From: Comamonadaceae bacterium UBA4962
GTDB lineage: Bacteria; Pseudomonadota; Gammaproteobacteria; Burkholderiales; Burkholderiaceae_C
NCBI GenBank assembly: GCA_002397315.1
Contig: DHAE01000002.1
Location: forward strand, 107,672 to 171,671
Length of the DNA: 64,000 nt
Direction of reading: 5' to 3'
The notes under the pieces were generated by a model that searched no databases, was not told the DNA's origin, and saw only the letters and a program-made list of their open reading frames with translations. The position numbers and the translations under genes are program-made. Within the stretch, counting starts at the first letter, position 1. Every line of letters begins with the position of its first letter. Of the stretch, positions 8,145-16,651 are shown in pieces.

Positions 8145-8519
8145 ATGCTTCTTTTGACCGCGCTCCCCGCCCGCAAGACTGGCGAGCTGACCGTCCGCAC
8201 GGACGACGGCACCGCGTACGTGTTCAAGGGCGTCCCTCTGTCGTGCGAGGTCCAGGACGAGGACCATGCCGATGAACTGCAGATCAAGGGCTTCCAGACC
8301 AAGGACGAGTTCGAAGCCGAGCAGCAATTCCAGCAGCAGGCCGCCAAGCGCGCGGAGCGCATGGCCGCACGCGAGGCGAAGAAGGCTCAGGCCGCCCAGG
8401 ACGACGACGATGATGACGACGCGCCGATCTCCACCGGCGACGGCCTGCCCAAAGAAGAGAACACCGCCCCCACGGGGCGCGTGCGCAAGGCTGGCGCCGC
8501 TTCCGTGGTGAAGGGCTGA
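8145..8519 (+). CDS. Phage structural-region protein, acidic (124 aa)
   Basis: ATG 8145 follows a CCGGAGAA ribosome site. The first ~50 residues look folded and beta-rich (MLLLTALPARKTGELTVRTD). The middle is a charged helix (EFEAEQQFQQQAAKRAERMA) and then a run of seven Asp residues. The tail is disordered (TGRVRKAGAASVVKG). No family is recognised. Position between capsid and adaptor genes and charge profile resemble small head-completion or capsid-interior proteins, but this is weak. Coding is supported by spacing (6 bases to the next gene) and by GC-rich third positions. Confidence 0.65.
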   Translation: MLLLTALPARKTGELTVRTDDGTAYVFKGVPLSCEVQDEDHADELQIKGFQTKDEFEAEQQFQQQAAKRAERMAAREAKKAQAAQDDDDDDDAPISTGDGLPKEENTAPTGRVRKAGAASVVKG

Positions 8520-8525
8520 CCCGCC

Positions 8526-9146
8526 ATGACATCGTGGGACAACTGGATGCCCGAGCTGGTGCTGGCTGCTCCCACGGCGCCCGCGCCGCTCATCCACCTG
8601 TGCATCAACCGGGCCGCGCGCCAGTTCCTGCGCAAGACGCGCGCGTGGCAGGAATGGCTGGAGCCGGTCGAGGTGTCGGGCACGCCCTTCGCCGAATACT
8701 CGTTCGAGCTGCCCCAGGGCGCCGAGCTGCGGCGCATCGAGGCGGCCACGCTGGACGGCCGGCCGCTGGAGGTGGCGAAGGAGGGGAGCCTGCCGGCCGA
8801 CCCCTGGCGCCACGCGCGAGCGGGTTGCGCCTACCTCGTGACCACTGACTTGGCCTCCTTCACCGTCGGCGCTCTCGGGGCTGGCGGCACTGTGCAGGTT
8901 CGAGCCTCGCTCATCCCCTCCACGCGCGGCACTAGCGTGCCCGACAGCGTGGCGCGGCTCTACCACGAGGCCATCCGCGACGGAGCGAAGGCGGAGCTGC
9001 TGGCCACCGCCGGCACCGACTACTACCGGCCCGACCAGGCCGCCGTGGCGCTGGCGCTGTTCCAGGGCGCGATCGATGACGCCACCACCGACGTGTGGCG
9101 CTCGCACACGCCGAGCACGCCAAGGGGGAGGGCGCAATGGCTCTGA
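8526..9146 (+). CDS. Phage adaptor-region protein (206 aa)
   Basis: Begins MTSWDNWMPELVLAAPTAPA and has helical N- and C-terminal parts around a beta region (VEVSGTPFAEYSFELPQGAE). The first part (LIHLCINRAARQFLRKTRAW) looks like the helical bundle of head-tail adaptor proteins. The C-terminal helix (DQAAVALALFQGAIDDATTD) also fits. The gene overlaps the following DUF6682-like gene by 10 bases and shares its overall layout, so the two may be diverged paralogues that form adaptor or tail-tube rings. No family name can be assigned with certainty. Confidence 0.65.
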   Translation: MTSWDNWMPELVLAAPTAPAPLIHLCINRAARQFLRKTRAWQEWLEPVEVSGTPFAEYSFELPQGAELRRIEAATLDGRPLEVAKEGSLPADPWRHARAGCAYLVTTDLASFTVGALGAGGTVQVRASLIPSTRGTSVPDSVARLYHEAIRDGAKAELLATAGTDYYRPDQAAVALALFQGAIDDATTDVWRSHTPSTPRGRAQWL

Positions 9147-9766
9147 CCGTGAAGCAGCTGCTGGACGACGTGGCGCGCGAGCTGCAGGACAAGGGGAACG
9201 TCCGCTGGACGCGGCCGGACCTGCTCGACTTCTTCAACGCGGCCCAGCGCGCCTTTTCGGAGTATCGCCCCGACCAGCTGGCGCAGGACCGCGAGCTGGT
9301 GCTGGCCGCCGGCTGGCGGCAGGAGCTGCCGCCCGACGTGCTGACGCTCATCGACATCACCAACAACGCCAACACCGCGCAGCGCCGCATCACGAAGACC
9401 GCGCTGTGGACGCTGGACGCTGTGGCCGGCGCCTGGCGCTCGCAGACGCCCGCGCTGGAGGTGCAGCACTTCATGCACGACATGCGCACGCCGCGGGAGT
9501 ACTTGGTGTACCCACCGGCCCGTGCGGGCGTGAAGGTGCGTGCGGTGGTGGCGCCGGCCGCCGTGGATCTGACGGACGAGAGCGCGGCGCCGTGGGTGCC
9601 GGGCCGCTGGCTGGATGCGCTGCGCCACTTCATGCTGTTCCGGGCTTGGTCCGTGGACGGCGAATTCGCCGGCAACCAGGCGCTGGCCGCCGCGCATCTG
9701 GAGCTGTTCCAGGGCGCGCTCGGCGTGCAGGTCAAGGCGTCCAACGAGGTGGCGCCGACCATGTGA
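9137..9766 (+). CDS. Head-tail adaptor, DUF6682-like (209 aa)
   Basis: ATG 9137 has a strong GGGGGAG site upstream; the frame is open earlier, but that part overlaps the previous gene. The opening MALTVKQLLDDVARELQDKG followed by VRWTRPDLLDFFNAAQRAF and RPDQL is the pattern of DUF6682 phage proteins, which act as adaptors between portal and tail. C-terminal helices (LDALRHFMLFRAWSVDGEFA, AAHLELFQGALGVQVK) follow the same scheme. Length is normal. It is followed by boundary motif copy 3 and repeat B. Confidence 0.72.
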   Translation: MALTVKQLLDDVARELQDKGNVRWTRPDLLDFFNAAQRAFSEYRPDQLAQDRELVLAAGWRQELPPDVLTLIDITNNANTAQRRITKTALWTLDAVAGAWRSQTPALEVQHFMHDMRTPREYLVYPPARAGVKVRAVVAPAAVDLTDESAAPWVPGRWLDALRHFMLFRAWSVDGEFAGNQALAAAHLELFQGALGVQVKASNEVAPTM

Positions 9767-9782
9767 CAAGCCTGCCATCCTG
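9763..9782 (+). promoter_or_regulatory. Phage 20-bp boundary motif, copy 3
   Basis: GTGACAAGCCTGCCATCCTG, with one change (A for C) in the core at 9766-9777. It starts in the last codon of the adaptor gene and precedes repeat B by 20 bases. Confidence 0.68.
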
Positions 9783-9797
9783 GCAGCACATTTCCGT

Positions 9798-9819
9798 AAC
9801 CGGGGCGCTGGAGTGCTCG
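9798..9819 (+). repeat. 22-bp repeat B, copy 2
   Basis: Identical to 6413-6434 (AACCGGGGCGCT ... GTGCTCG). It lies 18 bases before the ATG of the tail protein at 9838 and just upstream of its ACAGGAGG ribosome site. Confidence 0.75.
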
Positions 9820-9837
9820 AAACCACAGGAGGCCTCC

Positions 9838-10254
9838 ATGGCCGGTTTCTCCAACTCCCTCGCCAACGCGATCATCAGCGCCACGCTGCGCCAGCAGGCG
9901 TTTCCTGCCATCCGCACGCCGTACTACGCCCTCTTCACGGCGGACCCCACCGACGCGTTCACCGCCGGCACGGAGGTCAATGCAGGGTGGTATCGCCGCG
10001 TGGCCACCGGCGCGTTCGCGGCCCCCGTCAACGGCGGCACCTACAACGCAGTGCGCGCCGAGTTTCCGCCCGTCAGCGGGGCGCAGGTGACGGTGACGCA
10101 CATCGGCATCGTGGAGGGCGATTCCCTCAACGATCCCACGGCTACGCTCATGTATTCGGAGCAGCTGCCGGCACCGCGCACGCTGCAGATCAATGACGTG
10201 TTCGTGGTAGACAGCCAGACGCTGACGGGCGACTTCGCCCTGCAGCTGCTGTAA
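9838..10254 (+). CDS. Phage tail-fibre-type structural protein (138 aa)
   Basis: Begins MAGFSNSLANAIISATLRQQ. Then YYALFTADPTDAFTAGTEVN and WYRRVATGAFAAP match the pattern 'LALFTADP...GTEV.GG.Y.R' of a family of small phage tail-fibre or minor tail proteins. It is mostly beta (AQVTVTHIGIVEGDSLNDPT, LQINDVFVVDSQTLTGDFAL). The ATG at 9838 has an excellent ACAGGAGG site; the frame is open upstream but overlaps the adaptor gene. It lies 18 bases before a fibre-tail adaptor gene. Probably part of the adhesion apparatus or tail tip. Confidence 0.75.
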   Translation: MAGFSNSLANAIISATLRQQAFPAIRTPYYALFTADPTDAFTAGTEVNAGWYRRVATGAFAAPVNGGTYNAVRAEFPPVSGAQVTVTHIGIVEGDSLNDPTATLMYSEQLPAPRTLQINDVFVVDSQTLTGDFALQLL

Positions 10255-10272
10255 CCGGGTCTTGGGGGCAGG

Positions 10273-11322
10273 GTGAACCGCGGGAAGTTCAACGGGTTTG
10301 CGATCAACGGTCCGTCCATGGACCAGGTGGTCCGCGTCCGCGTTGACGCTCGCGGCTATGCGCGGGTCCGGGCGGGCGGGCGCGTGCTCGCCTATGCGCG
10401 CGTGCACAGCGAGCCGGCCGCCGCCATGCAGGGCAAGCTGGGGCGAGTGGAGGCGCACATCCGCGCCGAAGCGATGGCGCAGGCCGCGGTGACTGGGGTG
10501 CTGGGGCACGCCGACGTTCACGGCCTGATCGCCGCCCGCGGGCGGGTGGTCATCAAGGTGACGCTGCCTCCGGTCCGTGGACGGGTGAGCGCTCAGGCGC
10601 GTGCGGGCATTGGGCTTCGCGCGCATGTGCTGGCGCGGGGTGGCGTGTCGTCTACCGCCCGCGCGCAGCTCTCCCTCGAAACCCATCTCGCGCGGCGCGG
10701 CCCGTTGCGGGCCCAGCCCTCCGCAGGCATCACGGCGGACGGCACGGTGTTCGCGCGACGGCAGCTGCGCTCGCCCATCGACGCTCGGGCCCGGGCGTTC
10801 GTCGTGACGCACACGCGGGTGTCCGCACGGCTCGCCGTGCTGGTGCGCGCCACTGCCGACGGCAAGGCCCGCTTCCACGTCGGCGCGCGCGCGCCACTCG
10901 CCGCGCTCGGGCGGGCGGTCATTGAGATCGATCCGTCCGTCTTCAAGCGACTGCCCTTCGATGAGCCAGCGCCCGAATCGCGCACGTTCTCCGTGCCGCC
11001 CACCATGACTACCTTCCATGTGACCGACCAGGGCACCAGCATGTTCAAAGTAAGCCCCCCGCAGCAGCCGTCCGACGTTCAGGACTACGACATCGAGTTT
11101 GCCGAGTGGTTTCCGCCTGGCGACGAGATCGTGGCTGTGGCGCTGAAGGTGGCGCCGGCCATGCCGATGCCGCCTAGCTACGCGATCACCGCCCAGCGGG
11201 TGAAGGTGTGGGTGTACGCGGGCGGCAAGAGCGGCACGAAGTACCAGATCACCGTGACGGCGACCACCAACGACGGCCGCGTGAAAGAGGTCGAGCTGGT
11301 GGTCCCCGTGAAGGAGCAGTGA
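10273..11322 (+). CDS. Fibre-tail adaptor protein with N-terminal beta-repeat domain (349 aa)
   Basis: GTG start at 10273. The N-terminus (KFNGFAINGPS) carries the FN-x-x-x-h-NG element seen in several phage particle proteins. Residues ~15-225 are an Ala/Arg/Val-rich repeating beta pattern (VRVRVDARGYARVRAGGRVL, ARVHSEP, KARFHVGARAP). The last ~110 residues form a phage fibre-tail adaptor domain: MTTFHVTDQGTSMFKVSPPQ, then QDYDIEFAEWFPPGDEIVAV, KVWVYAGGKSGTKYQITVTA, and DGRVKEVELVVPV. That domain usually stands alone at ~110 residues, so this is a fusion. The stop overlaps the fibre start (TGATG). Confidence 0.75.
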   Translation: MNRGKFNGFAINGPSMDQVVRVRVDARGYARVRAGGRVLAYARVHSEPAAAMQGKLGRVEAHIRAEAMAQAAVTGVLGHADVHGLIAARGRVVIKVTLPPVRGRVSAQARAGIGLRAHVLARGGVSSTARAQLSLETHLARRGPLRAQPSAGITADGTVFARRQLRSPIDARARAFVVTHTRVSARLAVLVRATADGKARFHVGARAPLAALGRAVIEIDPSVFKRLPFDEPAPESRTFSVPPTMTTFHVTDQGTSMFKVSPPQQPSDVQDYDIEFAEWFPPGDEIVAVALKVAPAMPMPPSYAITAQRVKVWVYAGGKSGTKYQITVTATTNDGRVKEVELVVPVKEQ

Positions 11323-12899
11323 TGCCCCAGCTCTACCTCAACAACTTCACCACCACGTTCATCGCCAGCGTCAAGTCGGCGCCGGCCACCGCGAACCCCG
11401 CAGCCGAACTCGACTACGGAATCCTGCGCGTCTCGGACGGCGCGGCCGGCACGCTCATCAACCCGCCCGCGGGCAGCTGGTACGTGCTGACCAGCTACAA
11501 GCGCTCGGGCACGGTCGAATCCGATTACGAAATCCTGCGCGTCACCGGGGTGGACAACTCCGTGGTGGGCGAGTGCCGGCTGACCGTGCTGCGCGGGCAG
11601 GAAGGCACCACGCCGAAGGCCTACGTGGCGGGCGATCTGGTGGAACTGCGGCTGACGGCCGGCGGCATCAGCCAGTACGCTCAGACCACCGACCCTCGCT
11701 TGTCCGATCCGCGCACGCCCACAGGCGCTGCGGGCGGCGTGCTTTCGGGCACGTTCCCCAATCCTGGCTTCGCCCAGCCCATGGCTACCGTCGCCCAGAT
11801 GGAGGGCAGGGTGGAGAAAGTGGCCGGCAAGGGCCTGAGCGCCAACGACTACACGAACGCCGACCTGGCCAAGCTCGCCGGCATCGCCGAGCAGGCCTCG
11901 AAGAACGCACCGGACTCTCAACTGCGCGACCGCAGCACGCACACCGGCGTGCAGGCGATCAGCACGGTGACGGATCTGCAGGCTACCCTGGACGCCAAGG
12001 AGCCCGGCATCGCCGCAGGCACGGCCGCCCAATACTGGCGGGGCGACAAGACGTGGCGCGACTTCGCGACGGACGTGCGCGCCACCGTGTTGACTGGCCT
12101 GAGCACAGCCACGAACACCGCGATCGCCGCGGCTGACACATTGCTGGGCGCGCTGGGCAAGCTGCAGGCACAGATTTCCGCGCACTTCGGCTCGGGCGGC
12201 GGGGCTCACGCCGCGGCGACCACCGGCGCGGCAGGCTTCCTTTCGGCCGGCGACAAGGCGAAGCTGGATGGGGTGGGCTACGGCGCCACAGCGAACGCCA
12301 CGGATGCGCAGCTGCGGGACCGCAGCACGCATACCGGGGTGCAGGCGATCGGGACGGTTTCGGGCCTGCAGGGTGCGCTCGATGCCCGGCCGGTCGCGGA
12401 TTTCTCTGCCGTGCCGGATGCCGGCGGCCTGGATGGCACCGAGTGGCTGCCGATCAACAAGCCCGGCGGCACGTACCGCCGCACCACCTTCCAGCGCTTC
12501 CTCGACTGGATTCTGGCCCGCGCCAATACCTGGACCGGGATGCAGACGCTGCGCGGCGCCGTGTTCCAGGCCGGGTACTTCGAGCAGGTCGGAGGCCCGT
12601 TTTACGCCAGCAACTTGCCCACCATCTACATGGATTACGGGTCGATCCAGGAGGTGATCCTCAACGTCAATTGGGCGCCCGCATTCCCGCCCCCGTCCCG
12701 TGGATGCCAGCTGACGCTCTTGCTCACGCAGGACGGATACGGCGGGCGGTCCTTCACCGTGCCGGGCATCTGCCGGCCGGCCCTGGGCACGATCCCCACG
12801 CTCTCGACGGCAGCCAATAAGAGCACGCTGTTCTCGTTCATCGGGACGGGCAGCCGGTGGCTCTTCATCGACGGCGGCCGCGACTACGACCTCAACTGA
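11322..12899 (+). CDS. Tail fibre protein with internal repeats (525 aa)
   Basis: The start ATG overlaps the adaptor stop. Residues 1-110 are a beta domain (MPQLYLNNFTTTFIASVKSA ... RLTVLRGQEGTTPKAYVAGD) like the N-terminal attachment domain of other phage fibres. The element QLRDRSTHTGVQAI-x-TV followed by LQ-x-x-LDA occurs twice, near residues 200 and 330, alternating with LSAxDxAKLxGI segments (ANDYTNADLAKLAGI, GFLSAGDKAKLDGVGYGAT). This is a typical trimeric fibre shaft. The C-terminal ~100 residues are a distinct beta domain, presumably the receptor-binding tip. The phage probably uses it for host recognition. Confidence 0.85.
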   Translation: MPQLYLNNFTTTFIASVKSAPATANPAAELDYGILRVSDGAAGTLINPPAGSWYVLTSYKRSGTVESDYEILRVTGVDNSVVGECRLTVLRGQEGTTPKAYVAGDLVELRLTAGGISQYAQTTDPRLSDPRTPTGAAGGVLSGTFPNPGFAQPMATVAQMEGRVEKVAGKGLSANDYTNADLAKLAGIAEQASKNAPDSQLRDRSTHTGVQAISTVTDLQATLDAKEPGIAAGTAAQYWRGDKTWRDFATDVRATVLTGLSTATNTAIAAADTLLGALGKLQAQISAHFGSGGGAHAAATTGAAGFLSAGDKAKLDGVGYGATANATDAQLRDRSTHTGVQAIGTVSGLQGALDARPVADFSAVPDAGGLDGTEWLPINKPGGTYRRTTFQRFLDWILARANTWTGMQTLRGAVFQAGYFEQVGGPFYASNLPTIYMDYGSIQEVILNVNWAPAFPPPSRGCQLTLLLTQDGYGGRSFTVPGICRPALGTIPTLSTAANKSTLFSFIGTGSRWLFIDGGRDYDLN

Positions 12900-12902
12900 T
12901 CC

Positions 12903-13517
12903 ATGTTCGCAGCATCCATCGCCATGCGCCGGGCCAAGGCCCGCCCGCCCATCCAGCTCGTCGCCGCCGGAAGGCCTGGCGCGTTCAGCGGTGGGTCCAC
13001 GTTCAACGTACCCGCCCATCCTGCAGGCGCGCTCGTGCTGGTGTTCGCCGGATCGCAGGGGCCCTGGACCAATATCGGGGCACCGGCTGGGTGGACTCGC
13101 GCCGCGGGTTATGGGGACGGTGACCGATCTGTAGCGGCATTCTGGAAAATCAGCGACGGCGCTGCTTTTACTGCAGTGTTTCCTGGGAGCGGGGGCTCAA
13201 GCTTGGCTTATGGTGGATTCCTGGTGTTCCAGAACGCTTCTCGGATCGGGGCCGTTGCCGGGCACTGGAATCCCGGGACGACATCTTCAATCCCCATCGA
13301 CGCACTGCCATCCATGCAACCGGGAGGCACCTCCTGGGTGGTCGCAGGGAGCTACACGGCGGGTAGCACGGCGCCGGGATACAGCGCTCCTCTATCGGTG
13401 GAGAGCAATTCGTGGCTTGGCATTGCGGCAAACCTATCTTCTTTCGGCGGGTCTTATTTCCAAACATACTCCGGTTCAAATAATGACGTGAGTTGCGTGG
13501 TGGAGGTGGTGAATTGA
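12903..13517 (+). CDS. Fibre-associated beta protein, possible second adhesin (204 aa)
   Basis: Begins MFAASIAMRRAKARPPIQLV directly after the fibre gene. It is Gly/Ser/Ala-rich and apparently all-beta (FSGGSTFNVPAHPAGALVLV, GWTRAAGYGDGDRSVAAFWK, SVESNSWLGIAANLSSFGGS). The pattern 'AGALVLVFAGSQG...AGWT' resembles beta-sandwich domains found in phage fibres and surface proteins. The last ~300 bases have lower GC than neighbouring genes, as receptor-binding segments often do after exchange. No family name is secure. Confidence 0.65.
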   Translation: MFAASIAMRRAKARPPIQLVAAGRPGAFSGGSTFNVPAHPAGALVLVFAGSQGPWTNIGAPAGWTRAAGYGDGDRSVAAFWKISDGAAFTAVFPGSGGSSLAYGGFLVFQNASRIGAVAGHWNPGTTSSIPIDALPSMQPGGTSWVVAGSYTAGSTAPGYSAPLSVESNSWLGIAANLSSFGGSYFQTYSGSNNDVSCVVEVVN

Positions 13518-14044
13518 TTTCCTATATCAACGTCAAAACGGGCAAATGGCCAATTACCGCTCAGGAAATCATGGCGGAAAACCCCCTGACGAGTTTCGGC
13601 GTTCCCTTCGTCGCGCCTCCGGACTACGCCCCACTGGTGGACGGCCCGCGGCCTGCCTTCGATGCGGACCTGCAGCAGTTGGCCGAGGTGCGCCCGGCGC
13701 TGGTGGATGGAGCGTGGACCCGGCAATGGGTGGTGCAGGCCCTGCCTGAGCCCGTAGCCGCCCAGAACAGGATCGCCAGCGTGACGCGTGCCGCGCAGCA
13801 ACGGCTGGACGAGTTCGCCCGCACCGATGCCTTCGACGGCATCCTGAGCGCGGCCAGCTACGCGACGAGTTCCATTCCCCGGTTCCGGTCCCGCGGGCAG
13901 TACGCGGTGAAGGCACGCGATGCGACGTGGGCGAAGCTCTACGAAATCCTCGCGGCGGTGCAGGGCGGCTCGCGGCCCATGCCGAGCGTGCCGGCCGTCC
14001 TCGCCGAACTGCCGCCGCTGGCCTGGCCGCCGATCGAAGCGTAG
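13514..14044 (+). CDS. Phage tail fibre assembly-like protein (176 aa)
   Basis: The best start is the TTG at 13514, preceded by GGAGGTGG and overlapping the previous stop; a TTG at 13493 is the alternative. The N-terminus (ISYINVKTGKWPITAQEIMA) is short and beta-rich. The middle has FGVPFVAPPDYAPLVDGPRP. The C-terminal half is helical (QNRIASVTRAAQQRLDEFAR, ARDATWAKLYEILAAVQGGS), as in tail fibre assembly chaperones with DUF4376-like ends. Position after two fibre genes supports this role. The next gene is preceded by boundary motif copy 4. Confidence 0.68.
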   Translation: MISYINVKTGKWPITAQEIMAENPLTSFGVPFVAPPDYAPLVDGPRPAFDADLQQLAEVRPALVDGAWTRQWVVQALPEPVAAQNRIASVTRAAQQRLDEFARTDAFDGILSAASYATSSIPRFRSRGQYAVKARDATWAKLYEILAAVQGGSRPMPSVPAVLAELPPLAWPPIEA

Positions 14045-14048
14045 CCGC

Positions 14049-14068
14049 GTGCCAAGCCTGCCAGATTG
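14049..14068 (+). promoter_or_regulatory. Phage 20-bp boundary motif, copy 4
   Basis: GTGCCAAGCCTGCCAGATTG, core at 14052-14063. It is in the 30-base gap between two genes, 11 bases before the ATG at 14075. No other ribosome site is obvious before that ATG, so the motif may overlap the translation start region. Confidence 0.72.
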
Positions 14069-14074
14069 GCGGGC

Positions 14075-16651
14075 ATGACGATCTACCGCCTGGCCGCGTT
14101 CGGCGGCGAAGCCCCCAGCGTTTCCGATCGCGCCTTGGGCAGCGACCTCGCGCGGGTGAACGAAAACCTCTTCCTACCCAGCGGCGAGTTCTGGCCCGTG
14201 GCCGCCGACCGCCGGCACTCGGCCTGTGTGGCCGGCGCGCGCACTCTGCACCGCATGGCGCGCAATGCGAGCGGCGAGGTGGTCAAGGACCCAGCCGCGC
14301 CCATCCGATCCTATGCGCAGGAGCTGTCCTTCGTGAAGGGCCAGATCAACGACGAGGCCACGGAGCGCACCTACTTCACCACCGACGACGGCAGCGCGCG
14401 CCCGCGCGTGGTGGACGCGCGCGGCAACGACCGGCTGCTGGGCGTGGCCCGGCCCGTGAGGCCGATCGTGAAGCTGCAGGTGGTGGACGAGTTCACGCCC
14501 GAGGAGGCGAAAACCTGGCTCTATGGCGACTTCGCCCAGATGCTGCTGGACGATCTGCTCGCCGCGTTCGTGAAGCAGGAGGGCAACCAGGAGGCCGTGC
14601 GGTGGGATGCCTCGGGCAAGGCCTACGCCGGGCCCACGTCGAACTACGGGCTCTCGTTGTCCACCGCCGTGGGCGGCGGCGTGACGCCGGGCAACCTCTA
14701 CGCCGTGGTGACGGCTGCGCGCGCGACCGCCACCCAGATGGACATGACCCGCCTCGGCGCCACCCAGACCGGCGGGGGCTGGGCCGTGCCGGTGGCCGCC
14801 ATGCCGGCGAGCTACCCGCTGCGCCGCGCGGCGCTGGTGGAGGCGCTGCAGCTGCACGAATTCCCGGCCATCGCGGGAGAGCGCGCGGGCGAGACAGTGC
14901 TGACAGCCGACCTGGCCGCCAAGGTCGCCGACCTGGCCGAGAAGGCGGCCGCCCCCGGCGCCGAGTGCGCGGCCGCTCGCACCGAACTGGACAAGCTGGT
15001 GCGGGAGTTCTCCACCCTGGCGCTGGAGAAGAGTTGTGCCGCGCCCGCGTCCGCACCGGTGCGACCGAAGGAGCCCTCCGTGCCGCAGTACCAGTCCACC
15101 GGGGGCGACAGCACCGAACTCGTGGAATCGTCGGCATGGGTGCAGTACCGCAAGGATCTGGAGGCCTACTTCCTGGCGCTCGAAACGTACACCTCCGGGA
15201 AGGACGCAGCGTCCACCCAGGCGGCGAGCCTGAACGCGCGGTTGGTGGAGATCCAGCAGCGCTGCGCCACCCTGGTGGCGAGCATCCAGTCCCAGCTGAC
15301 CAGCCAGTTCACGGCGCTGACCAAGGACGTGGCGGTGGTGGGCACCTGGGTGGACAAGCTGGGCGGCGTGGCGAAGCTGGCCGGCGAGACGGTGGACCGC
15401 GTGGTGTCGTCGCGATACTACGTGGCCGCCTTCGTGACCGACTGGGGCGAAGAGTCGGAGCCATCGCCGCTGTCCGATCTGCTTGAGGCGGACGCGAACG
15501 ACACCGTGACCGTGCAGCGGCCGGCCCTGATGACGGGTGAGAGCTACGCGGAGCGCAGCATCGTGAAGTGGCGCCTGTACCGCAGCAACACGTCCGGCAC
15601 CGCGGCCGCGTGGCAGCTGGTGCAGGAGATGCCCATCACGGTGGCCGCCTTCCTGGACGACAAGGCGAGCGAGGAGCTGGAGAGCCTGCAGCCGCAGTTC
15701 ACCTGGGCGGCGCCGCCGTACCGCATGGACGTCCAGTTCGACGGCGAGCTGAAACCCAGCGTGGGCACGAGCCCCTATCTGCGCGGGCTGGTGGGCATGC
15801 CCAACGGGATCATGGCCGGCTTCATCGACAACACTGTGGCCTTCTGCGAGCCCTACGTGCCTTACGCCTGGCCCGTCGAGTACCAGGTCACGACCGAATT
15901 CCCCGTGGTGGGCATGGCCGTGTTCGACCAGACCCTGTTCGTGGGTACGGCCGGCAATCCCTACTTCGTCACCGGCGCGCACTCGGCCTCGATGTCTGCC
16001 CAGAAGCTCGATAGCAACCAGGCATGCGCCTCGCGCCGGTCGGTGGTGGGCGTGCAGGGCGGCGTGCTCTACGCCTCTCCGGACGGGCTGTGCCTGGCGA
16101 GCGCCCGCGGTGTGGAGGTGGTGTCCCGGCAGCTGATCGCGCGCAAGGACTGGCAGGCCATGCAGCCGAACAGCATGTTCGCGGCCGAGCACGAAGGCGT
16201 CTACTACCTGTTCTACGCTGGCGCGGGCGGGGGCTGCCTGGCCTGCAACATGCAGGACGGGATGAAGCTGGGCCGCATCGACCTGTCGGGCTCGGCCGTG
16301 TGGGTGGATAAGCTCAACGACCTGATGTACCTGGCCCGGGGCTCGGACATCCTGGAATGCTTCACCGGCGGCGCCACGCGGGCGGGCCGGTGGCGCACGG
16401 GCATCGCCACGCAACCGCGCCAGCAGCCGCTCGCGTGGGCGAAGGTCTACGGCCAGCAGGACGCCGCGCACCCCATCACGCTGCGGCTGTGGGGTGATGG
16501 GGTGCTGCGGCACACGGCCACGTTCACGGACCTGCAGCCCCAGCGCCTGCCGGCCGGTCGCTGGCTCGAGCACCAGGTGGAAATCCAGGGCGCCGCGCGC
16601 GTCACGTCCGTGGTGCTGTGCTCTACCTCCGAGGAGCTGCGCGGGGTATGA
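14075..16651 (+). CDS. Large tail protein, propeller/nozzle-like (858 aa)
   Basis: Begins MTIYRLAAFGGEAPSVSDRA. The N-terminal third is mixed. Residues ~210-420 contain Ala/Glu-rich helices (LAAKVADLAEKAAAPGAECA). The last ~300 residues look like a beta-propeller (GLVGMPNGIMAGFIDNTVAF, FCEPYVPYAWPVEYQVTTEF, VFDQTLFVGTAGNPYFVTGA, VGVQGGVLYASPDGLCLASA). This resembles the nozzle or stabilisation proteins that close the tail tube of podoviruses (T7 gp12 or P22 gp10 type; analogy, not proven homology). The GTG/TTG just upstream is less likely because boundary motif copy 4 ends there. The stop overlaps the next ATG. Confidence 0.72.
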   Translation: MTIYRLAAFGGEAPSVSDRALGSDLARVNENLFLPSGEFWPVAADRRHSACVAGARTLHRMARNASGEVVKDPAAPIRSYAQELSFVKGQINDEATERTYFTTDDGSARPRVVDARGNDRLLGVARPVRPIVKLQVVDEFTPEEAKTWLYGDFAQMLLDDLLAAFVKQEGNQEAVRWDASGKAYAGPTSNYGLSLSTAVGGGVTPGNLYAVVTAARATATQMDMTRLGATQTGGGWAVPVAAMPASYPLRRAALVEALQLHEFPAIAGERAGETVLTADLAAKVADLAEKAAAPGAECAAARTELDKLVREFSTLALEKSCAAPASAPVRPKEPSVPQYQSTGGDSTELVESSAWVQYRKDLEAYFLALETYTSGKDAASTQAASLNARLVEIQQRCATLVASIQSQLTSQFTALTKDVAVVGTWVDKLGGVAKLAGETVDRVVSSRYYVAAFVTDWGEESEPSPLSDLLEADANDTVTVQRPALMTGESYAERSIVKWRLYRSNTSGTAAAWQLVQEMPITVAAFLDDKASEELESLQPQFTWAAPPYRMDVQFDGELKPSVGTSPYLRGLVGMPNGIMAGFIDNTVAFCEPYVPYAWPVEYQVTTEFPVVGMAVFDQTLFVGTAGNPYFVTGAHSASMSAQKLDSNQACASRRSVVGVQGGVLYASPDGLCLASARGVEVVSRQLIARKDWQAMQPNSMFAAEHEGVYYLFYAGAGGGCLACNMQDGMKLGRIDLSGSAVWVDKLNDLMYLARGSDILECFTGGATRAGRWRTGIATQPRQQPLAWAKVYGQQDAAHPITLRLWGDGVLRHTATFTDLQPQRLPAGRWLEHQVEIQGAARVTSVVLCSTSEELRGV

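Noticed and set aside
14174..16573. Long reverse-strand open frame (about 800 codons) opposite the 858-aa tail gene
   Set aside because: It is a shadow of a GC-rich gene: its translation is rich in His, Arg and Gly with no domain pattern, while the + strand protein has clear structure and linked neighbours.
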